From assembly GCA_030688615.1 (NCBI GenBank), contig JAUYIZ010000310.1, positions 1-33,655 on the forward strand: DNA of 33,655 bases. The letters run 5' to 3'. The position numbers were made by a program, and so were the translations under genes. This document shows positions 1 through 8,317 of this stretch, piece by piece (within the stretch, counting starts at the first letter, position 1; each line of letters starts with the position of its first letter). This DNA comes from Desulfobacterales bacterium. GTDB taxonomy: Bacteria > Desulfobacterota > Desulfobacteria > Desulfobacterales > JAUYIZ01. The notes under the pieces are model-generated. The model was not told where the DNA came from. It made no database searches and saw only the letters and a program-made list of their open reading frames with translations.

Positions 1-1
1 A

Positions 2-46
2 AAGAACATGAATGAAACCTTTGTTTGGGACGAAAGGAGAATATGA
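2..46 (+). CDS. 3' tail of a possible upstream gene (partial)
   Basis: This frame is open from the window edge and ends in TGA at 44-46, overlapping the ATG at 43 as ATGA. The visible tail reads like KNMNETFVWDERRI. Overlaps of this type are common between genes of one operon, so the operon that follows may begin outside the window. Only 14 codons are visible, so no function can be given and the frame may be fortuitous. Confidence 0.25.
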   Translation, partial: KNMNETFVWDERRI

Positions 47-108
47 CATCAAAATACATTAGATTACTAAACCTATGTTTAGAACTTGAAATGAGGATGA
101 ATAGGTGA
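43..108 (+). CDS. Small leader cistron, 21 aa
   Basis: ATG at 43 is preceded by a strong ribosome binding site (AAAGGAGA at 34-41). The ORF encodes 21 residues beginning MTSKYIRLLN and stops at TGA 106-108. That stop overlaps the GTG start of the next gene at 105 as GTGA. The arrangement suggests translational coupling, with this cistron carrying ribosomes to the weaker GTG start. It is too short for the ORF track and resembles nothing I recognise. It may have no function as a peptide. Confidence 0.4.
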   Translation: MTSKYIRLLNLCLELEMRMNR

Positions 109-1019
109 AAATTTCAAAAACAAGAGTCAATAATGTCAGCCAATATGTAAGCCATGTCGCTGCTGGGAAAGCATTTTTCGTATCATTCTCTGGTATTGAT
201 GGGCATGAAAAAGTTCTTCAAAGAGCAGGTTTTACCAAAGAACTAAATGCCGGTGAAAAAGTCCTGCCAGCACCATTTTTTGGCCCGCAATCTCTTTTTA
301 ATGCAGAGGGAAAGGAAATTCCACTAAAGGATCAGCCTATGGAGACTGCGTACCGGCAAGTGGAGTGGCACTTGAAGGATTGGGGCGGTTATGAACATTC
401 TGGGATAAATAATATCGCTTATCAACGATATCCAAGGCGTGTTATTCCTCCCCCAAGCATTGAGCTCCAAATCCGCAACAACGCAGATGGCAAGAAACTT
501 TGTGTTTCCGACAAACTCTGGAATGAACAGTCGGACCATGAGCGCATTAAACACGCGATCAATCTTTTTCTCGAAGTGTTTGGCGAGTTTGAGATACTTG
601 ATGAGGATTTGCTTCCGGCATTTAAGGTGCAAGCGCAAAGGTTGAACTGGGAAGTTCTCCCGAAAGGTTCGTACCCCTGGAAAAAGATCTGTAAGATCGT
701 AATGCCGTTGATAAAGCAGGCTAAAAAAGATGTTCGATCGCTTATTATGGCCCGTATCGAACGGATAAATGCCAGCGGTCCGGACTTTATAGCGACAGGG
801 AAAGCTGGTTTCCATGGCTACATAATTTTTGGATTTGAAAATAAACGAATATACGTTCTTGAAAGTATTTATTTTGGTAATGCTACTTATGTGTTTGATA
901 AAGACTGGGAAGAGTTATCCCAAAAGACAAAGGCGGAGATTTTAAACCAAAGCCTTCAAAAAGAACGTATTGTTCATAGAGAAACTTGGCTGGGAGAGAT
1001 CAATAGGTTATTGGCATGA
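105..1019 (+). CDS. Unknown protein, partner of a HEPN protein
   Basis: This 304-aa protein starts at GTG 105, which overlaps the stop of the small cistron at 43 and follows GAGGATGAA. I do not recognise the family and see no signal peptide, membrane segment or obvious catalytic motif. The N-terminus (FFVSFSGIDG) and a C-terminal beta-rich stretch (HGYIIFGFENKRIYVLES) look like a soluble, folded protein. The stop overlaps the next start by four bases (ATGA at 1016-1019), so it is co-translated with the HEPN gene. By context it could be an antitoxin, regulator or sensor of the HEPN protein, but this is inference only. Confidence 0.75.
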   Translation: MKISKTRVNNVSQYVSHVAAGKAFFVSFSGIDGHEKVLQRAGFTKELNAGEKVLPAPFFGPQSLFNAEGKEIPLKDQPMETAYRQVEWHLKDWGGYEHSGINNIAYQRYPRRVIPPPSIELQIRNNADGKKLCVSDKLWNEQSDHERIKHAINLFLEVFGEFEILDEDLLPAFKVQAQRLNWEVLPKGSYPWKKICKIVMPLIKQAKKDVRSLIMARIERINASGPDFIATGKAGFHGYIIFGFENKRIYVLESIYFGNATYVFDKDWEELSQKTKAEILNQSLQKERIVHRETWLGEINRLLA

Positions 1020-1501
1020 GTCACGAAAAAGAGCTGCAACAAGTGGTCCGGCAGTATCAGAGGATGCTGCGGAAAATGAAAGCGCAGTCTGGTTTCGATC
1101 TTACTTGGCAGGAGGTGATGTACTGCGTTTTAGAGGTTTTTTATGTTATCGAAGGGGACATCGATCAGATAATTGCAAAAAGGTATGCGAGGGGAAATGC
1201 TGGCGTCGGAATGGATATAAAAGTTGTCTTCCTGTCCAAGTTGGATTTTTCTCGAAAAATAGCCATACTGGAAGAAATCCAGGAGGAAACAGGCATCGAT
1301 TTGTGGGTTAACCAAATACGGATGGTTAATAATCTGCGTAATGCGTTCGTTCATAATTATCCGCGAGGGAATAAGGGTTTTCGATATAAAAAAGGGCATA
1401 TTTGCGATGATCTTAAAATAAAAGATTTTTTTGAGGATATGACCGAGCTTTTTAAAAAACTGTCTACAGCTCTGGAGAAAGTGAAGGCCAAGCAGGAGTG
1501 A
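1016..1501 (+). CDS. HEPN-domain protein, possible RNase
   Basis: This 161-aa, mostly helical protein carries RNAFVH at residues 108-113 (R108, H113). That matches the Rx4-6H signature of HEPN RNases, and the residue after R108 is Asn, as in many active members. HEPN proteins are RNA-cleaving toxins in toxin-antitoxin, abortive-infection and CRISPR ribonuclease systems, and usually act as dimers. Other HEPN proteins are catalytically dead and only bind nucleotides or partners. The gene overlaps the unknown 304-aa gene upstream by ATGA. Most HEPN toxins are paired with an MNT nucleotidyltransferase, and none is recognisable here. Family assignment rests on the motif and fold pattern. Confidence 0.6.
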   Translation: MSHEKELQQVVRQYQRMLRKMKAQSGFDLTWQEVMYCVLEVFYVIEGDIDQIIAKRYARGNAGVGMDIKVVFLSKLDFSRKIAILEEIQEETGIDLWVNQIRMVNNLRNAFVHNYPRGNKGFRYKKGHICDDLKIKDFFEDMTELFKKLSTALEKVKAKQE

Positions 1502-1519
1502 CGGAGAGGAGTGCTGAAA

Positions 1520-1738
1520 ATGGTGTTTGATGTTCGGTATTTCAACATGCGAGAGGCCGCGCAATATCTAGGACAGACCTACCGATGGATGCAGAGGCAT
1601 TATGTCGATTTAATAAAGGCCGGCGTCATTACGTACCGAGTTCCCAAAGATTCCCCTAAGGGGCGGTTATTGTTTGGAAAGGAATCCTTGGATAAGTATA
1701 TGTCATCATGTCAGATCACTGCGGATTTCAACATTTGA
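1520..1738 (+). CDS. Small helix-turn-helix DNA-binding protein (excisionase/MerR-like fold)
   Basis: I chose ATG 1520 over the ORF-track GTG 1511 because GGAGAGGA at 1503-1510 is correctly spaced for 1520 and abuts 1511. The 72-aa product has the layout of a winged helix-turn-helix of the excisionase (HTH_17) type. The helix pair is MREAAQYLGQTYRWMQRHY, followed by the wing-like stretch ITYRVPKDSP and then a lysine-linked helix LDKYM. Such proteins bind DNA as regulators or recombination directionality factors. It sits between the HEPN pair and an exported protein in the same gene run, so local autoregulation is plausible. There is no integrase in the window to pair it with. Confidence 0.65.
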   Translation: MVFDVRYFNMREAAQYLGQTYRWMQRHYVDLIKAGVITYRVPKDSPKGRLLFGKESLDKYMSSCQITADFNI

Positions 1739-1767
1739 TCGAGTGGATAAAGAGGAAGAATAAAAGC

Positions 1768-2577
1768 ATGGGCCTACGAAAGGCTTTATTTTTAATGACG
1801 TTATTCCTCAGCTGTTGCGCCTCAGGATATGCCGTTAGCGAAGAGAACGTACAGCCACTTAAAGATCTAGGGGCTATCCAGCAGGTCATCAATGTGGTTA
1901 ATTCCAGCATCGGGAAAGACAGCCCATTCATTCCTGACCAGAAGGCTCTTCGCGTAACGCCACTAGGCGAATTTGTGCTGTCTCCATACGGGTTTGAACT
2001 CTACCGGGTCTATAAAGTAGATCTGAACGGTGGCGGTAAGGAAGAATACGTGATCGTTTGTAGCGGTGGGGCGATGAGATTATTCGGCCTTACCGGAGTT
2101 TTTGATGCCGCGGGGGCACCGGTGATGATGCCGCATCTTGAGAGTCTGTTTGAAGATGAGTCTAGTGCCGCGGACGCGCAAATGGCGGAGCTGTTCAGAT
2201 CTGGGAAGCTGACCATCCAAGAATCCCACAAGGTTCTTGCCCGCATGGGGGAGGGTTGGTCAGATGCGGATATTGGATTCAGAAAAGAAAACGGAAAGGT
2301 TCACATGGTCTTAAAGCGCGTTCAAGGGGTTCTTCTTGAGCCGGATAACAATACGCCGTACTGGCATCGTGTTGAAGGCGCGACGGCAGAGATCAGGGAG
2401 TATCTGTTTGAGACAAATGGCGAGATCAAACTTATTAAAGTAGCACCTGACGTTTACTTAGGGAAGGAACCGTTATTCCATTATCAGAAAAGCTTTAACC
2501 TGCCCTCCATAAAAGAAGTTCCTGCGTTCATGAAAACAATGAATGATGAGTATCAGTCGCACATGGCGAACAGGTGA
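1768..2577 (+). CDS. Exported protein with calcium-loop-like repeat
   Basis: I start the gene at ATG 1768, 20 codons inside the ORF-track call. AGAGGAAGAA lies just upstream, and from here the product begins with a clear signal peptide (MGLRKALFLMTLFLSCCASGYA). The Cys pair near its end leaves open a lipoprotein. The mature protein of about 250 aa contains VDLNGGGKEEYVIV, like the Asp-rich loop of FG-GAP/VCBS or dockerin-type calcium sites, followed by beta strands. The 19773 gene has the same design, but clear homology along the length is not visible. Function is unknown. Export means it acts outside the cytoplasm, although its neighbours are cytoplasmic. Confidence 0.7.
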   Translation: MGLRKALFLMTLFLSCCASGYAVSEENVQPLKDLGAIQQVINVVNSSIGKDSPFIPDQKALRVTPLGEFVLSPYGFELYRVYKVDLNGGGKEEYVIVCSGGAMRLFGLTGVFDAAGAPVMMPHLESLFEDESSAADAQMAELFRSGKLTIQESHKVLARMGEGWSDADIGFRKENGKVHMVLKRVQGVLLEPDNNTPYWHRVEGATAEIREYLFETNGEIKLIKVAPDVYLGKEPLFHYQKSFNLPSIKEVPAFMKTMNDEYQSHMANR

Positions 2578-2582
2578 GCAAC

Positions 2583-3302
2583 ATGACTGATCGTATGGCT
2601 GCATGGAACATTCTTCGGGATTTGGGATTCGTGGAGGACGCATCCGTTCTTTCAGATACGATGCCCGGTTTAAGCTTTAACTTCGGGAAGTTTAAGCTGA
2701 AAGCCAGTCTTGCAATGAATATGAGTTTTCAGAAGGTCGTGTTGTTCACGGGCGTGCTTGCTTCCAAACGGAGCGTGAGTGAGATTCAATTTGAAATGCC
2801 ACAACTCATGAGATCGCGGGAACAATGCGCGGCTTGGATCGCGTGGAACCTAGATCAGTGCGCTGACGATAAAGTCTTTCAACCAGTGCAAGAGGTGGCC
2901 TGGCTAAGTGAAGGTAGAAAGCATCAGAACCTTCTTCCTCAGTACGTGGATCTAACTGCTTATAAGGCCAGGCCCTGCTGCCTGGTGCAGCGTGATTGGC
3001 TACGCTTGGCATTGAAAGCTCTGAGAGATCAGATCTCTATAGAGGACGATACTGCGTTGTTAGAGGTGGGCTTTGAAGGCGGGGTGTTGTCTTTCCGGTG
3101 TGGGGGAAAAGTAGTGGCTCTGCCGGCAGAGGGTCACCCGTGGACGTTGCGCTACACCGTACCAGCAGGGAAGCTCCGGAAATTGCCGAAGCGACTGATG
3201 GAAACGCAGATCGACATATCGATTTGGGATTCGCGGCTGACCATTGGTCATTGGTGTTATGGAGGTGTTATGGAGATGTCGGGAGACACCCCCAAAAAAT
3301 AA
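2583..3302 (+). CDS. Unknown cytoplasmic protein
   Basis: The ORF track starts at GTG 2574 (overlapping the previous stop as GTGA), but ATG 2583 has AGGTGA at a good distance, so I prefer 2583 and 239 aa. There is no signal peptide or membrane segment. The C-terminal third (LLEVGFEGGVLSFRCGG, then LRYTVPAGKLRKLPKR) has an alternating beta pattern vaguely like a sliding-clamp or ligand-binding fold, but I cannot assign a family. It lies between the exported protein and the kinase in one run, with short or no gaps, so it may be a kinase substrate or partner. That is inference only. Confidence 0.65.
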   Translation: MTDRMAAWNILRDLGFVEDASVLSDTMPGLSFNFGKFKLKASLAMNMSFQKVVLFTGVLASKRSVSEIQFEMPQLMRSREQCAAWIAWNLDQCADDKVFQPVQEVAWLSEGRKHQNLLPQYVDLTAYKARPCCLVQRDWLRLALKALRDQISIEDDTALLEVGFEGGVLSFRCGGKVVALPAEGHPWTLRYTVPAGKLRKLPKRLMETQIDISIWDSRLTIGHWCYGGVMEMSGDTPKK

Positions 3303-3347
3303 CCCACGATCTTCAAGTTTTATTCAACGTCCACGAGATGCAGATCA

Positions 3348-5261
3348 ATGAAAGACAACGAGAGTAACAAAAACGACAACCTGGCATACCGAGTTGGTGA
3401 TCGCATTGGCGGTGATTACCTTATAAAGGACATCTTCGGAGGATTCCAAAAGTCGGGAATGGGTGTCGTCTACCTTGTTGAAAACAGGCGATGGGACTGC
3501 CCATTTGTTTTAAAAACCTACCAAGACGCTAGAGCCAACACGAATTTTGAGCAAAAGTTTCGCAAGGAAGCTGAGGCTTGGGTCGCGGTTGGGGTGCACC
3601 CAAACATTGTTAAGGCCCATTGGGTGGACTCCATTGATTTTCGTTTGTTTGTGGCCGCCGAATACATAGCCAAAGACTCGGAGGGACGCAATAATCTTCA
3701 TGACTATATTTCCGCTGGGCCATTAAATCCTTTCTGGATATTGAACTGGGCGGCGCAGTTTTGTTACGGGATGAAGTACGCCCTCAGAAATGGAATGCGT
3801 TCTCATCGTGACATTAAGCCTGAGAACATCATGGTGGATAGCGATTGGGTCCTTAAGGTGACCGACTTCGGCCTTGCCAAACTTTCCAGTGCAAATCTTG
3901 TGACTTCTGGTGGGACTCTCCCGTACATGTCTCCAGAACAGATAATTACGCCGCTAAAGGTCGATCACAGGGCCGACATCTACGCGTTTGGAATTATTAT
4001 GTACGGAATGTTTACTGGGGGACGGTACCCATATGCTATGCCGACGGATTCAAAGGACCCACAAGCCGAGTTTATAAAAGCTCACTTGCACGGTAGTCCA
4101 CAAAAAATCGATACCCCTCTTTACCAGATGATTGAGCGATGTCTTCGTAAAGATCCACAGGCTCGGTATGCTGGGTATGATGAATTACTCGGCGAAATAC
4201 AAAAAGTTGCAGCTGATATGGGTTTCAAGCTACTCCCTGAGAAAGGACCTTCCGAAGACGATTTAGCGGTTGAGTTATATGCCCGCGCTCAGTCTCTAAA
4301 TAGCCTTGGCCGACACGACGAAGCCCTTAAGCTGATCGAGGAGTATACGGATAAGTACCCCGAAGCGTCTTGTGGATGGACGGAGAAAGGGAGAATTCTT
4401 TTGGAACTAAACCGATCCGAGGACGCAGAACAAGCGCTTTTGAAATCGGTCGAATTGTTTCCATGTGGGTCCCCGGTCTGGAACAATCTTGGAATTCTTT
4501 ATGACCGATTGAAGCGTTATGAAGAAGCTTTTGTGGCTTATGCCCGCGCATTGGAGTTTGACGTAGGGAACACCGGTGCTTATATGAATCTGGCCCTCGC
4601 TTATTTTAATGCAGGCCAGTACTCCAAAAGTGCCGACTTGTATGTGCGGACTATCGTGAAGTTCCCACAAAAAGAGACACTTGTTTTTAATGCTGGTAAT
4701 AGTGCAGTCCTAATGATGAAAGAGGGGGCGGTAAATGATGCGATTTCAATCTTGAAGGTTTTAACGGAGAGGCGGCCCAAAGTCGTAAACCATTGGCACA
4801 ACCTGGCTCTTTGTTACTGGCAACTGAAACAGAGAGAGGATGCGGCCGACTGTTTCAATAAAGTTGTTGAGCTCAATCCCTCGGATGACTTTGCATGGAT
4901 CTCTCTCGTGAAGCTCAGCACCAACGTTGGCAATAGTATTGCGGCCTTGCGTTATTGCGATCGCCTTATGGAGTTAGAAAAAGGCCTGTCAAAAGGCGCC
5001 ACGATGAAGGCGCAATTACTCGCCAATGAAGGGAAGTATTCTGACGCTACGGCCTGTTTGAAAAGGGCACTCGAGAAATTCCCAGAAGATGACAGCGTGT
5101 ATTTTATCTGGGCCACAATAGCACAACAGACTGGGAAGACTAGCGAAGCGATGGAGGCGGCGAGGAATTGTAAGAAAATCCTGGTTTCCCAATCCCCGGT
5201 TAATACGGAAAATTTAGAAATGATTGAGGCGTTTATTCGTAGGGTGGAAAAGCGAAACTGA
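3348..5261 (+). CDS. Ser/Thr protein kinase with C-terminal TPR repeats
   Basis: This 637-aa protein has an N-terminal Hanks-type kinase domain (about residues 15-290) with all key elements. These are a glycine-rich loop (GGFQKSGMGVVYLV), the ATP-binding Lys56 (FVLK), the helix-C Glu (FRKEAEAW), the catalytic loop HRDIKPEN with Asp155, the DFG Asp173, and GTLPYMSPEQ in the activation segment. It should therefore be an active RD-type kinase. Residues about 305-630 form several TPR repeats (motifs such as AWNNLGILY-like helices and YMNLALAYFNAGQ), which bind proteins. No transmembrane helix separates the two, so it is cytoplasmic. Kinase-TPR proteins are common in signalling-rich bacteria and appear in some phage-defence systems. 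The substrate is unknown. Confidence 0.9.
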   Translation: MKDNESNKNDNLAYRVGDRIGGDYLIKDIFGGFQKSGMGVVYLVENRRWDCPFVLKTYQDARANTNFEQKFRKEAEAWVAVGVHPNIVKAHWVDSIDFRLFVAAEYIAKDSEGRNNLHDYISAGPLNPFWILNWAAQFCYGMKYALRNGMRSHRDIKPENIMVDSDWVLKVTDFGLAKLSSANLVTSGGTLPYMSPEQIITPLKVDHRADIYAFGIIMYGMFTGGRYPYAMPTDSKDPQAEFIKAHLHGSPQKIDTPLYQMIERCLRKDPQARYAGYDELLGEIQKVAADMGFKLLPEKGPSEDDLAVELYARAQSLNSLGRHDEALKLIEEYTDKYPEASCGWTEKGRILLELNRSEDAEQALLKSVELFPCGSPVWNNLGILYDRLKRYEEAFVAYARALEFDVGNTGAYMNLALAYFNAGQYSKSADLYVRTIVKFPQKETLVFNAGNSAVLMMKEGAVNDAISILKVLTERRPKVVNHWHNLALCYWQLKQREDAADCFNKVVELNPSDDFAWISLVKLSTNVGNSIAALRYCDRLMELEKGLSKGATMKAQLLANEGKYSDATACLKRALEKFPEDDSVYFIWATIAQQTGKTSEAMEAARNCKKILVSQSPVNTENLEMIEAFIRRVEKRN

Positions 5262-5402
5262 AAGCTCCTTTGTTGATGAAACTATCTCGTCTTTTACTCT
5301 TTATGTGACATGACAATACAATGATATTAGCAGAGAGTGTCTGAACACACCCCCGTTGTCTTTCAATAGGTAAATATCTGCAGGTGGAGTATAATAATCT
5401 CC
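5262..5402. other. Intergenic gap after the kinase gene
   Basis: This AT-rich 141-base gap probably holds the promoter for the 5403 pair. I see no strong terminator hairpin after the kinase stop. No -35/-10 pair is convincing enough to call. Confidence 0.3.
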
Positions 5403-5924
5403 ATGCATGCAATTGGTGATATAGTGAACTCTTTAAATCGCTCTGTTATGTATATTAAAGGGCTTCAATCCCGCTTTGAGCTCCCTGTATTCCAGGGGGC
5501 CAAATACTCCGATGCGTATCTCAATTTTCTTCGCAACATTGTTTATTTGCGCATCATGAATATCGGCGAAGATACTCTGCGCGACCTCTGGCGGATTGAG
5601 AAGAAAATACTGTGTCTTTTAAATCTCGATTCTACGGGTTCAAAGACATGGTTCCTAGATGCATGCGGTCAGACGACACATCGTAAACGCCGGTTGCTCC
5701 TGAGTAACAGTGATATAGGCGTTACTTTGCCATCTGAATCCGTTCAGCTCGGCTTAAATTTCAAGACGCAGTTGCCCGAATTCTTTGATGGTCGTGAAAT
5801 GGGTGAAGATGTTGTTCGCGTTCTCAAGCAATATCTGAAGATTTATATGCGTATTCGAGATAGCATTGAAAAAGAAGCCCCGCTCACGCGCTCTGCTGCA
5901 CGTGCTGCCGTGAGGTTTAAATGA
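5403..5924 (+). CDS. Unknown protein, first gene of a two-gene pair
   Basis: This 173-aa product appears helical in its N-terminal half (VNSLNRSVMYIKGLQ, YLNFLRNIVYLRIMN) and ends with a basic helix. There are no signal peptide, membrane segment or recognised catalytic motif. Its stop overlaps the next start as ATGA at 5921-5924, a tight coupling typical of two-component modules such as toxin and antitoxin or toxin and immunity protein. I do not recognise the family, so either partner could be the effector. Confidence 0.65.
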   Translation: MHAIGDIVNSLNRSVMYIKGLQSRFELPVFQGAKYSDAYLNFLRNIVYLRIMNIGEDTLRDLWRIEKKILCLLNLDSTGSKTWFLDACGQTTHRKRRLLLSNSDIGVTLPSESVQLGLNFKTQLPEFFDGREMGEDVVRVLKQYLKIYMRIRDSIEKEAPLTRSAARAAVRFK

Positions 5925-6187
5925 TTAACGAGGCGGAAGCAATTAAGATTGCAGAAAAGCATCATGGGCCTGGGTTTCACTTCTTTTCCATAACACACGG
6001 TGCTGCCGATATTAGTGTCTCATTAGCATACGTTGCGAATGCGCGGAAATGGCATCCTGATGATGTCTGGTGCGTTCTGTGTTCGGCCCACCCAGGGAAA
6101 ATGATGCTATGTTCCAGCCGTGCCATAATCATCTCAAAGGATACCGGTGAAATTGTGTTTGATGGCGATGCCGGTGATGAAGGTTGA
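5921..6187 (+). CDS. Small protein, possible Imm35/YrhB-like immunity protein
   Basis: This 88-aa protein begins with a helix (MINEAEAIKIAEKH) and ends with IISKDTGEIVFDGDAGDEG. That ending resembles the conserved C-terminal strand of Imm35/YrhB-type small proteins, where a Thr/Ser-Gly turn is followed by a strand and an acidic Gly-rich tail. Imm35 proteins are proposed immunity factors for polymorphic toxins. The start overlaps the stop of the 173-aa gene, so the two products probably act together. The family call is from memory of the pattern and is uncertain. Confidence 0.5.
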   Translation: MINEAEAIKIAEKHHGPGFHFFSITHGAADISVSLAYVANARKWHPDDVWCVLCSAHPGKMMLCSSRAIIISKDTGEIVFDGDAGDEG

Positions 6188-6345
6188 TTTTCCTGCACGA
6201 TCTTATTGACAGTAAAATTTTGATTGCTCTGCTGAGAAATAGTAAAAACAGAAGCATGTCTACTCAACAATTAACAGATTTGTAAGAGTTTATTAGGATG
6301 ATGCGGCAGATTAAGAGGACGAAGAAATAGGCTAAGACTCCAGGC

Positions 6346-7371
6346 ATGGCCACCTTTCTTGAGATAGAACCAACGACAGAGAATTACTGGCGCGGGATCA
6401 TTCTACTTGGCCGGAATGTTGCCACATACAAACTCGCTCTAGCGAAGGCTCTGCTTGAATTAATGCCTTCGGGTAAGACTTTTGTCACCTTGGAAGAGCT
6501 CGCTGGACCATACACACGCCATTTGACCGATCATCTGAAGAAGGCTGACAAACAGATCGTTATGAATAGCAGCAAGTTTCTGGATGCTTGCCGGGGTTTC
6601 AACAAAGGCAAGCAAACGCAGGAACAACTGATCGATGCGGCGGTTGCTCAAGGCTTTAACAATGTGATTGATGCGTTTCATATAGTGAACAATGCTCTGG
6701 TCCCAAAAAAATTCTTTGTAGATGAACGAAAAACGAAGAAAGGTATTACCCTAACAGACGATTTATTCTTGTTGGGGAGTGGATCTCAAGGCGCTAATTT
6801 TCCGAGCGAGGTGGAAGCGCGATGGCGGCTGGTTGAAACTGCCTGGTCGTTGCAATTACCTCCGAGCATGCTGGCGGTGCAATACGGTCCCGAACTGGAA
6901 TCGCTTTTTGTGGAGACGGTGGAGCGACGAATTAATGTTACTGGGTGTCGCGCTGCGCTCAACGGCTATCAAAGGGGGAAGTGCTTTTATTGTTTCAAGG
7001 ATATTGTTATCTCTGGGGCAGAAACGGAAGTGGAGGTAGACCACTTTTTCCCGATAGGTTTGACGCGATTTTCCGAGTTCATTCAAATGAATCTAAATGG
7101 GGTGTGGAATCTCGTTCTCTCCTGCCAGGACTGCAACAGAGGCGTAGGGGGGAAGTCCATGCTTGTGCCTAATGTCCGCTATCTTGAACGCTTACACAGT
7201 CGCAATCAATTCTTTATCGAGAGCCATCACCCACTGCGGGAAACATTAATGAACCAAACGGGACAGGCTGAATCCGAACGCCGAAAATATTTACAAACAA
7301 CACACAGTAGCGCAACCGTTAGGCTACTTCACACTTGGGAAGCGATAGATGAATACCCCTCAGCATTCTGA
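6346..7371 (+). CDS. HNH endonuclease domain protein
   Basis: This 341-aa protein has a C-terminal HNH nuclease module. CFYC (Cys213, Cys216) and CQDC (Cys260, Cys263) form the zinc knuckle, VDHFFP supplies the metal-binding Asp232 and His233, and NGVWNLVLSC supplies the middle Asn255. The N-terminal 200 residues are mostly helical with no recognised domain and probably give target specificity or protein contacts. HNH proteins cut DNA in restriction, homing and defence systems. The 3' end overlaps the methyltransferase gene by 23 bases, so both are likely made together, as in restriction-modification or related pairs. The ribosome binding site is weak. Confidence 0.8.
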   Translation: MATFLEIEPTTENYWRGIILLGRNVATYKLALAKALLELMPSGKTFVTLEELAGPYTRHLTDHLKKADKQIVMNSSKFLDACRGFNKGKQTQEQLIDAAVAQGFNNVIDAFHIVNNALVPKKFFVDERKTKKGITLTDDLFLLGSGSQGANFPSEVEARWRLVETAWSLQLPPSMLAVQYGPELESLFVETVERRINVTGCRAALNGYQRGKCFYCFKDIVISGAETEVEVDHFFPIGLTRFSEFIQMNLNGVWNLVLSCQDCNRGVGGKSMLVPNVRYLERLHSRNQFFIESHHPLRETLMNQTGQAESERRKYLQTTHSSATVRLLHTWEAIDEYPSAF

Positions 7372-7972
7372 TCCAACGGTGCTCTTCTACGAGCAAAATG
7401 CCAGCGTGTTCAGTCTTGATACCGGAAGTGTAGATATGGCTCATATCTATGCTGAGTTCCTCCCTTTTCTGCCGAAAGGCGGGAGGATTCTTGATGCTGG
7501 GTGTGGTTCCGGGCGTGATAGCGTGTTCTTCAAGAGGAAAGGGTTTTCCGTAAAGGCGTTTGATGCGTCCAAGACCCTGGCGGAGGTTGCGAGCCGAACT
7601 CTTGGCGAACCGGTTGAGGTAATGACATTTCTCGATTTGGAGGCAGGCGATGAATATGATGGCATTTGGGCGTGCGCCTCTTTGTTGCATGTGCATGACG
7701 GTGAAATGGACGATGTATTGCAGAGATTGATGCGGAGTCTTAAAAAAAGTGGCGTTCTTTACGCCTCATTCAAATATGGAACAACGGAAGGCTTTCGCAA
7801 CGGAAGGTATTTTAATGATTTCGACGAAAAGAAAATTACCGACTTACTTGTCAGGCATCCGTTGCTAAAATTGCAGCGAATGTGGAAGACAAGAGATTCG
7901 CGCCCAGGACGAAATCAAGAATGGTGGTTAAACGCAATTATGAAAAAAACTGTGCGCGTTGACATGGGTTGA
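7349..7972 (+). CDS. Class I SAM-dependent methyltransferase (TehB/UbiE-like)
   Basis: This 207-aa protein has a Rossmann-fold methyltransferase core. Motif I is ILDAGCGSGRDSVFF (Asp49 to Gly55), followed by the strand end VKAFDAS and the post-motif WACASLLHVH, as in small-molecule methyltransferases of the TehB type. It lacks the catalytic DPPY/NPPY or PC motifs of DNA methyltransferases. It may therefore methylate a small molecule or protein rather than protect DNA, despite its overlap with the HNH gene. The start at ATG 7349 lies inside the HNH gene in another frame. The substrate is unknown. Confidence 0.85.
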   Translation: MNTPQHSDPTVLFYEQNASVFSLDTGSVDMAHIYAEFLPFLPKGGRILDAGCGSGRDSVFFKRKGFSVKAFDASKTLAEVASRTLGEPVEVMTFLDLEAGDEYDGIWACASLLHVHDGEMDDVLQRLMRSLKKSGVLYASFKYGTTEGFRNGRYFNDFDEKKITDLLVRHPLLKLQRMWKTRDSRPGRNQEWWLNAIMKKTVRVDMG

Positions 7973-8095
7973 AGGTGTGTTTCTGAAGGCTATGATACCC
8001 TCAGGATAGGAGTAGAAGGGGGATGTGCGGCAGCTTTTGTCGTGAAGGCAGAGAAGGAAGCATCGTCCCAACATCGCCAAAAAAAAGAAAAGTAA

Positions 8096-8299
8096 ATGAC
8101 TGAAGATCCAGCGCCTTACTTTGCAAATTATGCTCAGATGCTGCAATATCTCCGAAAAGATAAGAAAATGACTATTGTTGAGTTATCCCAAAAAATGGGC
8201 GTGTCGCAATCCTATATCGTAAAAATGGAAACGGGAGAAATTATCCCTACAAAGGAACAACAGGAAACAATACGGGCTTTTATTGATGGGCGATTATAG
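8096..8299 (+). CDS. XRE-family helix-turn-helix regulator
   Basis: This 67-aa protein is essentially one Cro/C1-type HTH: MTIVELSQKMGVSQSYIVKME. It probably binds DNA as a dimer. The gene faces the second XRE gene (8318-8548, minus strand) with 18 bases between the stops. Its ribosome binding site is poor (AAAAGTAA). It could regulate the HNH/methyltransferase genes just upstream or the conjugation block downstream. Confidence 0.75.
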   Translation: MTEDPAPYFANYAQMLQYLRKDKKMTIVELSQKMGVSQSYIVKMETGEIIPTKEQQETIRAFIDGRL

Positions 8300-8317
8300 T
8301 AAGCGAACACATGTGTG

